Of a stretch of 64,000 nt of DNA, positions 35,481 to 46,451 are shown in pieces (position 1 is the stretch's first letter; every line of letters starts with the position of its first letter). This DNA is from Maratus speciosus. Its lineage: Eukaryota > Arthropoda > Arachnida > Araneae > Salticidae. Both the position numbers and the translations under genes were made by a program. The notes beneath the pieces were generated by a model, which worked only from the letters and a program-made list of their open reading frames with translations, made no database searches and was not told the origin of the DNA. Location: the NCBI GenBank assembly GCA_963932465.1, contig OZ010786.1, forward strand, positions 268,616,411 through 268,680,410. The letters are read 5' to 3'.

Positions 35481-36184
35481 TTTGGGGCAGATTGACATAC
35501 ATTATTTCGGGTTTGGGTCAGTTTTGGATTGGGTTTTCACTCTTGGGAGAAGGGTTTGGGCCCACCCGAATTTCGAAAAGAAAGTCTAAATATTTTTTAA
35601 GATAAAAACTATATGCAGTAAAAGCTTCATAACGGGCACGCCCAAACAATTATTTAATAATACTTTTTAATTTTCAGGATTATGTAAAAAATACAAATGT
35701 GGTATAAGACTGCTTCTCTCTTTATATCTAAGATAGGTTGTAATTCAGTAAAGAATACTTTTAAACTTATTAAAAAACATACCGCGTGTCCTAAAATGGA
35801 CTGACTGATTTTAAAATTCAGTAACTTGCAAATGGTGACAGCAGTTTAAAAAAATCTTGCAAGAGGGTTATGTCAGGAGATTTTTTACTGCAATTCTTGA
35901 ATGAATTTACTTTACAATAGCAACGATAGATTGCGCTGCAAATGATAGCCGTTAAATCGGGCATTGATTCGCGTTTTTTCTGCGGCCCTTTGACCAAATT
36001 CGCGTTTTTCCGCGATTCTTTGGCAAAATTGAAGTTATTTTCTGAGAACGATTGACGAAATAGATTTTTTATGGCGACCATTTGTCAAAATTCGCGATTA
36101 TTTTTATGTCCGAATTTTCGGATTGATGAATTTTTTTAAATTTTCGGAACCGAATGTATTAACCCTCTCGCTGCTGCGCATATA

Positions 36185-38263
36185 CCGGGTGATCCAGAAG
36201 TTCCGGGAGTTTTGAAATGTTAATAATTAAAAAACTGTGTACAATGGGAAGGTTTGGTTTTCAGATATTTTCTCAGAAACGTGTAGAATTTTTGTTTATA
36301 ATAGATTTTTTTTTTGATAAATAGTTAAAATTTTTAGCAACAGGTGGCTCTCCTGTACAACATCGAAAGTATACATATCATGCGTTATATAAACAAATGA
36401 ACTGATTACGCAACATCTTTCTTAAGGCTGTTCTTAACTGCTCTCTTCAACAAGCGCAAAACTTTTTGACACATTTACAAATTAATTTTTTAACGGAAAG
36501 ATATAAAATTGGAAAACCTGACCATGGTAGCGATTTCGAATCGAACTGTTTTTTCCATTTTTGGATCCATCAATTACCTATTGAGTTAGAGGCGAATTCG
36601 ATCACGTGACAAACCCGTTTTTCGCATTCACCGTTCGCGCGGAAACTAGGTTCAAAACGTCCATTTTGACACCATTTTCTGAAAGATCTATTGCGTTTGC
36701 AAAAAAATGGAAAAAACAGCTCGATGACATAATTTCTGAACAACAACACCAGCTAGTTTCATGCATTTTCGAACAAAAATAAATTAAAACTTATGTCAGA
36801 AAGTTGCCCTTTAGGATTTGAGAACACCCTTAAGATACTGATCAGATTTCGCTTTAAGGGTCGTTTATGTTCAAACGCTTTTTCAGAGGTTAAAGAAATT
36901 GCATTTAAAAGGAATTTTGATACAAAATTTGATGTGTAACTGCTATTTTTAGACATGCTTTCTTTGCGTAGCAAAGCTTTGTTAGTTAAGCTCTTTTAGA
37001 AAAAGGATGAATTGGCAAGTATAGCTTCGCTTTCTTATCGTACAATGTGTAGAGTTAAAACTGGAAAAGGACCGATGGCCATTACAAATCTGAAGGCTAT
37101 GATAAAAAGGTTTGAGAAAACGGGCTCATTGGAAGATTATCAAAGAAGCGGTAGACTCCAAACGTCTGTTACAGCCGTAAATGAGGTAGAACTTGATACC
37201 CATTTTCAATCGACATCGTCAGCACATGGTGAATGCAGTGCACGTGCAATTTCAAGACTAACTGGAATTTCTTATGGAAGTGTATGGCGATCTCTAAGGA
37301 TCATTATCAAGATATATCCGTATAAAATCAGCATGTGCATGAATTAAAGTCAACTGATTTTGCAGCAATTGAGTTTTCGCGAAAGTGAAGAATGATGCGG
37401 ACTGACTTTCAAATGTTTTATGGACAGAAGAGGCGCACTTTTCTCTACATGGAAGCGGAAATATGCAAAAATGTCGCATATGGGCAAAAGAAAACTCTCA
37501 TGCATTGGTGGAAAAACCTCTTCATGACATAAAAGTGACAGTGTGTTGCGGTTTTACAGCTTCTTTCAACATTGGGCGTTTTTTCTTCGAGGAAATTTCT
37601 GGTGGTAGATTTCAAACAGTTTCTGTGACAAGTGACAGTTACGCAGCGTTTTTAAAGGATAACATCATCCCTCAGTTGCAAGAGAGAAAAGTGCTCTATT
37701 CCATAACATTCATACAGGATGGAACATCGCTCCTCCTGTCACAACGATCCTGAGGGCTACATTTGGAGATACCCATGTCCTGAGTCACTGTTTTAAGCAC
37801 CAATGGTCTCCAAGGTCTCCAGATCTTACCCCTTGTGGCTTTTGGTTATGGGGCTACTTGAAGTCCCATGTGTACAGAGATCGATCTATGTCATTGACCC
37901 AGTTGAAAGATGCTATGCACCATCACGTTTTGAGAGATACCCCCTGAACTGCTCTTTAATGCTGTGTAGGCTGTTTTATATTGTCTCAAGGCGGTACTTA
38001 TAAGTGATGGGTGTCATACTGAAAAGTTGTAACCCTTGGACACTGATTCATTCTTTTTAGTGCTGCATCACACCATAGCAAAACTATATAAATTTCAGCG
38101 CCACCCGTTGGCAAAAAGGGTAACTAATATAACGTAATTTTTTCATTAAAAAAAGAAATCCCACAAGTTTCTAAGTATTTCTGTGAAAACCGCATCTTTC
38201 TATTGTTTATAGTTTACTAATTATTATCATTTCAAAACTCCCGGAACTTCTGGATCACCCGGT
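36185..38263 (+). mobile_element. Mariner/Tc1-superfamily element, about 2.1 kb
   Basis: About 37-bp TIRs, CCGGGTGATCCAGAAGTTCC read inwards from both ends, show no mismatch that I noticed. TA flanks are 36183-36184 and 38264-38265. The matching TIRs suggest a younger element, but its transposase gene is broken. Confidence 0.88.
37012..37950 (+). pseudogene. Mariner-type transposase, multiply frameshifted
   Basis: The N-terminal helix-turn-helix region (37012-37347) reads MAITNLKAMIKRFEKTGSLE, YQRSGRLQTSV and AISRLTGISYGSVWRSL, the paired HTH style of this group. After a frameshift, pieces include CRIWAKENSHAL (37463 onwards), then VTFIQDG-type sequence and, near 37800-37880, SPRSPDLTPCGFWLWGYLKS, the third catalytic block. 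At least three frameshifts and several stops break it. The real start may lie slightly upstream. Similar to the fragment at 29550-29756. Confidence 0.75.
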
Positions 38264-39813
38264 ATATATATTTTATGAAAATAGGTTCAAAAATTGCGCT
38301 TTTATTTTATTACATACTTGAAATCTGCATATATTTTAGAGTTCAAATATGTGCAAAATCTTTGTGAAAGTGTTTCTTTTTTAAATAGAATTAGACCAAA
38401 AAAAGATTTCCTGCGGAAATTGTGGGTTACGCAAATTTTTCCACTTTTACGTTCACCGTGGAAATCGCGGGATGCGCAGCGAGAGGGTTAAATTTTCGGA
38501 AAATTCGGAACAGAATCGCCCTTGCTCCTAAGATCTTACATAACCCTCCTTCAAGTATTTTTTTAATAGCTGTTGCCATTTGCAAGTTATTGAATTGTAT
38601 TTAAAATCAGTCAGTCCATTTTAGGACACCTGGTATATTCAGTAGCTATGGGATGATGGCTGAAAGAAGCTTTTAAAAAAAATTAAAACTGCCTTCGATA
38701 TGTCAGTTTGGGGTTTACCCGGCCTGAAATTTCCAGTTCCAGCCCACATACCAAAAATATATATATTGGCCTGGCCGGTATAAAAGCTAAAAAATCGACT
38801 TCAGCCCAGCCTGCATTTTGCAATTAAAATTATTCATAAAGCACACTTACTTATGCTCATATTTTATTTTAGATTATGTTCGAAATTCATGAATACAGAA
38901 AAACATTAATATTAATGACTATTTAGGCAATCATGTACATAAACACTACGTAAAAATCATTACTTAGACAAATACATTAAAATGAAAATCCAGTAAGAAA
39001 ATCAGTTTAGAATGAAAGAAACAAATGATAAAGGAAAATCACAATTTAAATCTCTACAAAAAAAAAAAAATAGATTTTTTTAAAAATGCATTTCTGTAAC
39101 TTATCAAATCAAATTAATTTTTTAAAGATTTCGCTAAACAAATATACAACATAAATATAACTTTTACGGATAACAAATAAGTAAGATGCCAGACCAACTT
39201 GGGCTCGGGGAGAAGAATTTAGAGAAGTGCACGGGTCGCGGTCGGGCCCATACTGATTATTATACGGGCTGACACGAACCGAACGTTTAGCTTTTATTCC
39301 GGGACGAGCCCCGACCTGAAAATTTGGGCCAGTGCAGACCTCTAGGAAAAATGAAATCCAGGGCAGGCTCGACCTGGAAGAAAAAGAAGTCTGACCTGAC
39401 CCGAATTTGCAGAAAAATTTAAGATCAGGGTACCGACCGGCTCTAAAAGAGAGAACACCTTAGCCATGCCGAGTCTCGCGAATTTAAACTGGCGCGACCC
39501 GGTTCGGGTCGCGCCGGGCTCGAGCTTCGCCCCAAGTCATTTCTCGTGAGGATGCATAATGGCATTTTGCAAATCCTTTTTTTGCCCAGGGGTGGGGGGG
39601 CGATCGCCCCCTCGCCCTCCCCTTAGATCCACCATTAATTCTATGTGGCTTTATGCAACCGATGCATGCTGCGTTAAAGTCAGTCCTGAAGATTGTGCTT
39701 TGTTTTTGGATACCTATTTGAAGCCTACGTGGTTTAAAGGGGACCCAACACCCTTACAATTTAACGACGTATTAAGAGAATCGAGAAACAGAGAAAACGA
39801 TAAAGAATTATAA

Positions 39814-40397
39814 TTAGATTGTGACATCGGCACTTCTATTCTGAATCTGAATAACTGTTTTATATAAAAAAATTTTATTTTGCTATTGATAAATTTATGT
39901 ATTAATAAAAAATATTTGTATCATTATGTGATATTTTATTTAAATTTTACCAGTATTTAATCCGCGCTTAAAAAATCTACTTTTGTAAGACGTACATTTT
40001 GAACGGAAAAACTTATTATTTCATAATTATGTATTGTCGCTGATAAATGAATGTGTGAGTGAAAAAAAATTTGATATCGTTGTTAATATTTACACTATCG
40101 GAGAAATCTTTAAACAGAGCTCGCTGCATCTTTGTCTAACAAATGGAATTGCGCGCGCAACGCTTCTCTATCACTCTCAACGTTCGCGCAGAAAATTGAA
40201 CATCTAGGCAACCATAGATTCAACATGCTTTTTGATAAAGCAACCTAATGGGGTTGGATTGGGAATAAAGTAAGCTTTCATTTGATGTATAATTCGATTG
40301 AATAACTTATGAGGGTACATTAATAACGCTTACTTACCTGTTTATACCTGGCAACTCCGTAGTTGCGCAGAGGGGAGAATAGGCAAACTATATTTAT
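39814..40397. other. AT-rich DNA without recognised features
   Basis: Follows the pseudogene stop. No open frame, terminal repeat or tandem repeat recognised. Confidence 0.5.
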
Positions 40398-41763
40398 ACT
40401 TTCTTCTGTCTTCAATAGAAGAAAGTATTGTAATCGAAATTTTTTTCGACTTCCGGTTTTCGACGGATTTACATGTTTTAGGGGTCAGAGATCCCAAAAA
40501 ACATGTTTATAGAAAATGTCTGTCTGTCCGTGTGTCCGTCTGCCCGTGTGTGCGTCTGTCTGTCGCCATTGTACATCAAAAAGTGTAGGAAGTTATGCAT
40601 AGAATTGAACCAAATTTTTTTTTTGCTATGGCAAGCAACTCCTCCCTGAATTTTGAAAAAATTCGCCGGTAGGGGGCGCTGTAATAGCGATTTTCGTGCG
40701 ATTTTGAATATTGTACCATCCAAAAGTAAATGAAGTTATGCATAGAATTGAACCAAATTTTTATTTTAAGTTCTTGGATATGGCAGGTAGGTCTTCCCTG
40801 AATTTGGAAAAAATTCGCCGGTAGGGGCGCTGTAACAGCGATTTTTGTGCGATTTTGAATATTGTACCATCCAAAAGTGTATGAAGTTATGCATACAATT
40901 CAACCAAATTTTTATTTTAAGTTTATGGCTATGACAAGCAGGTCCTCCCTAAATTTAGAAAAAACTCGCCACTAGGAGCCGCTGTAATAGCTATTTTGCA
41001 TATTGTACCATCGAAAAGTGTATGAAGTTATGCATAGAATTCAACCAAATTTTTATTTTAAGTTCTTGGCTATGGCAAGTAGGTCCTTCCTTAATTTTGA
41101 AAAAATTCGCCGGTAGGGGGCGCTGTAATAGCGATTTTTGTGCCATTTTGGATATTGAACCATCGAAAAGTGTATGAAGTTATGCATAGAATTGAGCCAA
41201 ATTTTTCGTGTTTCTTTTTGGTCATGGCATGAAGGTCCTACCTGAATTTGGAAAAATTCCGCTGGAAGGGAACACTATAATTACGATGTCTGTACCATTT
41301 TCTTTATTGTACAATCGAAAAGTGTATAAATTACGCCTTCAATTGAACCAAATTTTTTGTGCATGTTTTTGGCTTTGGCCAACAGGTCCTCCTTGAATTT
41401 GGAAATATCGCGCGGTAAAGGGGCTCTGTGATAGCAATTTTTGTATACTTTTCTTGATTTTTCGTAGTTCTATTGTCCATCGGCGGTTCGTGCAAAGGCG
41501 GGAACTCAGTTCCTGCTAAGCCGGTTATTCGCAAACATCTGATAACAACAGAATAAGGAAAAACTATTAATTTTAACAAATATCATGAAATAGATTAACT
41601 CGTTTTTAGTTCATTTAATTGACTGAAGCAGAAATTTAAGATGAAAATCAAAGTTGGTATAGTAATGAACTAATAATATTGAAGTGTTAACATGTGTAAC
41701 TAGTTTTTGAAATATTAAGATGTATGAGATAGAAGAAAGTTTCGGGATTGGCACATCCAACTA
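40398..41763 (+). mobile_element. Helentron-type minisatellite element, terminus split by a Tigger
   Basis: It shares both ends with 24986-26360: ACTTTCTTCTGTCTTCAAT with the inverted GAAGAAAGT, a GTCT/GTGT microsatellite, tandem units, subterminal ATAGAAGAAAGT, and a GGAT-TGGCAC-ATCC hairpin. The terminal CTAG is split: CTA ends at 41763, and the final G is at 48847 beyond the Tigger. Flanking bases are T. Confidence 0.78.
40560..41400 (+). repeat. Minisatellite, about 6 units of about 150 bp
   Basis: Units carry CATCGAAAAGTGTATGAAG variants near 40566, 40717, 40869, 41009, 41161 and 41311, plus ATTCGCCGGTAGGGGGCGCT. The monomer differs from that at 25185-26260 although the element ends match. 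Confidence 0.88.
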
Positions 41764-41961
41764 CCGTATTTACCCGCGTATACGTCGATCCCGCGTATAA
41801 GTCGACCCCCTACTTTCCCGATCAAGAAATGTGAATTTTTTTAAATCCCGCGTATAAGTCGACCCCCCCCCCCCACACACACACACACACTTTTCCGATC
41901 AAGATTTTTTTTTTCTTAAATACATAATTCAAAATCACCTGGAAAAAAAAAAGAAAGTACT

Positions 41962-44900
41962 TGTTAGGTAAAAAAAAAATATATAAAATAAAGGGAAGAA
42001 AGAAGGATTTTAAATTTAAATTATTAAAAATAGGAATTATAAATATATTATGTAATTTTAATATGAATTAGAAAGGAGAAGAAAGTTTACTTATTAATAA
42101 TTATGGCCAGTGAACTTTAGTGGCCAGTAAACATTGGATGTGAAGGAAGTAAATAAATATAATCTGAGGAATCTTCATGGTAAAATATAAATAAAAAACT
42201 TTAGATCTACCTGAACTTATAATGTATTTCATCTTGCCTGAAAATTGTATGTGTTGAATCTATTTAAAATGTACCAAGTGTAAGTATTTACTTTTAAATA
42301 TTTATATTTAATATTTCTTTAATATATAATTGTGATAAATTAATTTGGCACTCAATAATAAAAACATCAAACACATAAATGATACATATACACTTAATAA
42401 AACAAAATATTTTTATTTAAATGAAGTAGTTAAAAGGGGAAAGGGGAGGGAAGTGCACTTACCCATACTTGAAACATCAATTATTTTGTGTTATAATCAA
42501 CAAACAAGAATACCATTAATATATTGTTACAATTACATAAAAGCCTTCCTTATTTTTACGAATATCCGCCACGCTAAAAAGTTTAATGTACAAATTGAGT
42601 CATTACATCCATTCGAAATGTAAAATGATCGGTCAAGTTTTTGTTGATCAATATAGCTGGATTTAATAGTCCTAAATCCATAATAAGCATAATGTTATTT
42701 CTGAACATGTGAATCAATTGCTAATCTTTCTTCGAGAAGCTCCTTTGAAATAACTCCTTTTGATCATTACACTTGAAGAATTCTTAACGAACATATATCG
42801 ATCTCTCTAGCTGGCTTGTGTCGTATTTGAGAAAACTGTTCTCAAGATATCTCTTATGATGAAGACTGGATGAACGATGTTACTAAGTTTACCAATCAGG
42901 CGGTGCACTTCTGCAATTACCAAATCATCCAAGCTTGGTTACATCTCCAGAAATTATATGCAGAATTACCGTAAATTTAATTGGATTTTAGATATAATGA
43001 AACATGTTATCTTGACGAGATTCTCTTTGAATGAAATGATATTGTTACATATTAATATTTAAATTGAATAGACTTTTCCATCTAAGACTTCCAACGGTTT
43101 TAGCCGTTACGGCAACCGACGCGCCCAAAGGGCGAAAATTTCGCACGTCCTCACATCTCGACGTCTACCGGAGAGAGAGAGGACGCTATCTTTTAGGACG
43201 CCACTAACGAACTTCCGTTAGGCGCGAAAGTCGAAACCGATGCCACACAGAGAAAGAAAAGTTTGAATAAAAGATCGTTTTTTGAATTTTCTATTTTGAA
43301 AATTATTATAAAAATATTCTATTACGGTAGAAAGTATTAATTTTAAGATTTATTATTTTATTATTGATAATTTTTAACGATCTTTTATGGCGATTAAATT
43401 AAAATTGTTTTTAAGTGAAATTTAACTGAAAAACGAACTTAACGAAAATTAATGAATATTTAAAGGTAGAATTTAAATTTTGAAAGTAAGGAAGTTTTTT
43501 AATTTAATTTAAATATTTTAAAATAGCTTTTTAAATTAATTTTAATTGGAAAGGATGTTATTATATAACATAAGGTTAATGTTATATAATAACATCCTTT
43601 CCAATTAAAATTAATTTAAAAAGCTATTTTAAAATATTTAAATTAAATTAAAAAACTTCCTTACTTTCAAAATTTAAATTCTACCTTTAAATATTCATTA
43701 ATTTTCGTTAAGTTCGTTTTTCAGTTAAATTTCACTTAAAAACAATTTTAATTTAATCGCCATAAAAGATCGTTAAAAATTATCAATAATAAAATAATAA
43801 ATCTTAAAATTAATACTTTCTACCGTAATAGAATATTTTTATAATAATTTTCAAAATAGAAAATTCAAAAAACGATCTTTTATTCAAACTTTTCTTTCTC
43901 TGTGTGGCATCGGTTTCGACTTTCGCGCCTAACGGAAGTTCGTTAGTGGCGTCCTAAAAGATAGCGTCCTCTCTCTCTCCGGTAGACGTCGAGATGTGAG
44001 GACGTGCGAAATTTTCGCCCTTTGGGCGCGTCGGTTGCCGTAACGGCTAAAACCGTTGGAAGTCTTAGATGGAAAAGTCTATTCAATTTAAATATTAATA
44101 TGTAACAATATCATTTCATTCAAAGAGAATCTCGTCAAGATAACATGTTTCATTATATCTAAAATCCAATTAAATTTACGGTAATTCTGCATATAATTTC
44201 TGGAGATGTAACCAAGCTTGGATGATTTGGTAATTGCAGAAGTGCACCGCCTGATTGGTAAACTTAGTAACATCGTTCATCCAGTCTTCATCATAAGAGA
44301 TATCTTGAGAACAGTTTTCTCAAATACGACACAAGCCAGCTAGAGAGATCGATATATGTTCATTAAGAATTCTTCAAGTGTAATGATCAAAAGGAGTTAT
44401 TTCAAAGGAGCTTCTCGAAGAAAGATTAGCAATTGATTCACATGTTCAGAAATAACATTATGCTTATTATGGATTTAGGACTATTAAATCCAGCTATATT
44501 GATCAACAAAAACTTGACCGATCATTTTACATTCCGAATGGATGTAATGACTCAATTTGTACATTAAACTTTTTAGCGTGGCGGATATTCGTAAAAATAA
44601 GGAAGGCTTTTATGTAATTGTAACAATATATTAATGGTATTCTTGTTTGTTGATTATAACACAAAATAATTGATGTTTCAAGTATGGGTAAGTGCACTTC
44701 CCTCCCCTTTCCCCTTTTAACTACTTCATTTAAATAAAAATATTTTGTTTTATTAAGTGTATATGTATCATTTATGTGTTTGATGTTTTTATTATTGAGT
44801 GCCAAATTAATTTATCACAATTATATATTAAAGAAATATTAAATATAAATATTTAAAAGTAAATACTTACACTTGGTACATTTTAAATAGATTCAACACA

Positions 44901-45188
44901 TACAATTTTCAGGCAAGATGAAATACATTATAAGTTCAGGTAGATCTAAAGTTTTTTATTTATATTTTACCATGAAGATTCCTCAGATTATATTTATTTA
45001 CTTCCTTCACATCCAATGTTTACTGGCCACTAAAGTTCACTGGCCATAATTATTAATAAGTAAACTTTCTTCTCCTTTCTAATTCATATTAAAATTACAT
45101 AATATATTTATAATTCCTATTTTTAATAATTTAAATTTAAAATCCTTCTTTCTTCCCTTTATTTTATATATTTTTTTTTTACCTAACA
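41962..45188. mobile_element. 3.2-kb near-perfect palindrome with 5-bp TSD
   Basis: Two inverted arms of 1610 bp (41962-43571 and 43579-45188) are separated by 7 nt (AAGGTTA). The only difference I noticed is one base (near 42618 versus 44532), and arm lengths match exactly. The ends TGTTAGGT/ACCTAACA are flanked by GTACT (41957-41961 and 45189-45193). No arm frame exceeds 92 codons, and none resembles a known domain. A GC-richer 170-bp block in each arm (43086-43255, mirrored 43895-44064) has several small internal palindromes. TG...CA ends with a 5-bp TSD fit integrase-type insertion. A TGTNR start is described for Ginger DNA transposons, and TGTTA fits that. It could be a non-autonomous foldback element; an assembly artefact seems less likely because unique sequence and a TSD bound it. 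Confidence 0.9.
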
Positions 45189-46451
45189 GTACTATATATA
45201 CAATAATAAAGAAACTTTAATTTTGTTTTCATTTATTCGAAATCATATGAAAAAAAAGTACAAAATATACAATAATGAAGATAATAATATATTAAAGTAA
45301 TATACAAAGTTAAACTGACTCAAGGTCCGATTCAGTATCGGACTTGCCAAACAATTCACAAAAATCCTCCGTCGTTATCGGTTCATCATGATACACGTTT
45401 TCAATCTCTGTATCGCTACATTCTTCTTCGTCGTTATCACTTTCAAAATGACATCATCTTCTGTGCCGTCTAATTTGTTGCTTATGCAGCATTTCTTGAA
45501 AGATTTTATAACCATTTCGGAAGGAATTTGATTCCACGCATCTTTAACCCACTGGTCAATCAATGCAATTTTTGAGCTTTCTAACATTACCGCTCTTTGT
45601 AAATGTTGGACAACCGGATGAAATCCACTCTGCCCAATATTTTCTAACATTTGCTTTGAGACAAACGTCTAGGGAGTTGAAGGACGGATGTCAACCCTCT
45701 CGGGATTACAGCTACAGTCGTTTTTAGTTCTTTCGTCGCTTTATTCACGTTTTCAGAAAAGTGGCCACGAAACGAGTTCTAAACTAAAAGGGAAGGTTTT
45801 TTGAAAACAGTTCCCTGTTTTTTACCTCAACACATTTTTAAGCCAGCCGACAGTTCCGTCAGCATCCATCCACCACTTTTCATGTGTTTGAATCAGCAAA
45901 CCAGATGGAAGTGTAACGTTTTTCGGCAACATTTTTCTTATAAAAATAATCAACGGATGAAGCTTATTACCGTCCTCCAAACAGGAGAGAACGACCGTGA
46001 AACCGGTGTTTTCGTGCCCAGTCGTTTTTACCAAAATGCTTTTTCCCCCTTGCAGTTCACTGTTTTATTTTCTGGTAGGGCGAAACACATGGGTGTTTCG
46101 TTCATATTTCCTATATGCAAAGTTCAAAAGATTTCATTTTTGTTTGATCGATGACGTATTTTTAAAATTTCATAATCTGTGCTTCCATGTCAGCTGGTAA
46201 TTTTTGTGCCAGTTTAGTGCGCTGGCGTAAAGTCAAATCATGACGATTCATAAATCTAGTGCATCAATGTTCTGATGCACGAAACGTGTTTGGAATACCA
46301 TACTTTTCTTCTATTTTGAAAACTTCATTGCTCATAAACGTATGGCAGTTCTAGTGACAAGAAAACCATTCTGCCGGCACTCTACAACCCAATCATGCAA
46401 TACATTTTCGAGTCCTGGAAAGGGCGATTTTCCATGCGCAAATCCTTTTTT

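Larger units (their letters stand above)
36163..38487. mobile_element. piggyBac-like short element with TTAA target
   Basis: The left end CCCTCTCGCTGCTGCGCAT and right end ATGCGCAGCGAGAGGG are inverses, flanked by TTAA (36159-36162, 38488-38491). TTAA targets and CCC-starting termini are piggyBac hallmarks. About 245 bp once the nested mariner is removed. Confidence 0.85.
35782..38633. mobile_element. TA-flanked DNA element with about 100-bp TIRs
   Basis: CCGCGTGTCCTAAAATGGAC at the left recurs inverted at the right with two changes near the tip. Similarity continues about 100 bp inwards (GCAAATGG, GGGTTATGT). TA lies at both borders (35780-35781, 38634-38635). The interior without nested elements is about 520 bp and non-coding. 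Confidence 0.82.
35228..39637. mobile_element. hAT-type DNA element with 8-bp TSD, heavily nested
   Basis: TIRs are CAAGGGCGGATC (35228-35239) and, inverted, TAATGGTGGATC at the right. The exact 8-bp TSD is ATTCTATG (35220-35227 and 39638-39645). Excision rejoins the host frame at NSM-WLYATDA. The inside holds a GC-rich minisatellite near each end and the TA element at 35782-38633. Without the nested part it would be about 1.5 kb. No hAT transposase is visible, so it is non-autonomous. Confidence 0.88.
31019..39813 (+). pseudogene. Decayed copy of a multi-copy EADTR/TGCD-motif protein gene
   Basis: Collinear fragments of one protein lie at 31019-32085, 34132-34500, 34530-35227 and 39638-39813 (stop TAA). 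Fragment 1 begins DFEGSNYKYRWVPKDLPQVL and includes QYYLQYCEFINLFLRF and FPLAPVPPALFLCTGD. Fragment 3 has QHEEADTRIMIYISK, KANDMDVLVILLATIHK and FPAFTGCDYTEVFY. The last reads SMWLYATDACCVKVSPEDCA. From general knowledge, long uncharacterised proteins with this EADTR, DxDV and TGCD layout are multi-copy in spiders and other invertebrates, with unknown function. The spaced acidic motifs suggest a PIN-like nuclease fold; that is inference. Removing the insertions at 32086-34131 and 35228-39637 restores the reading frame across both joints. Stops (near 31495 and 31633), frameshifts (near 31290) and a degraded stretch at 34260-34560 show the copy is dead. Confidence 0.7.

Noticed and set aside
42345..44805. 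Identical 92- and 61-codon frames on opposite strands (42345-42623/44527-44805 and 42877-43062/44088-44273)
   Set aside because: They are the same sequence read from both arms of the palindrome. Composition is AT-driven, and no domain is recognisable, so they are not called as genes.
41962..45188. Palindrome as a simple assembly artefact
   Set aside because: Both outer borders join different unique Tigger sequence and carry a matching 5-bp TSD, which an artefact would not create. Raw reads would still be decisive.
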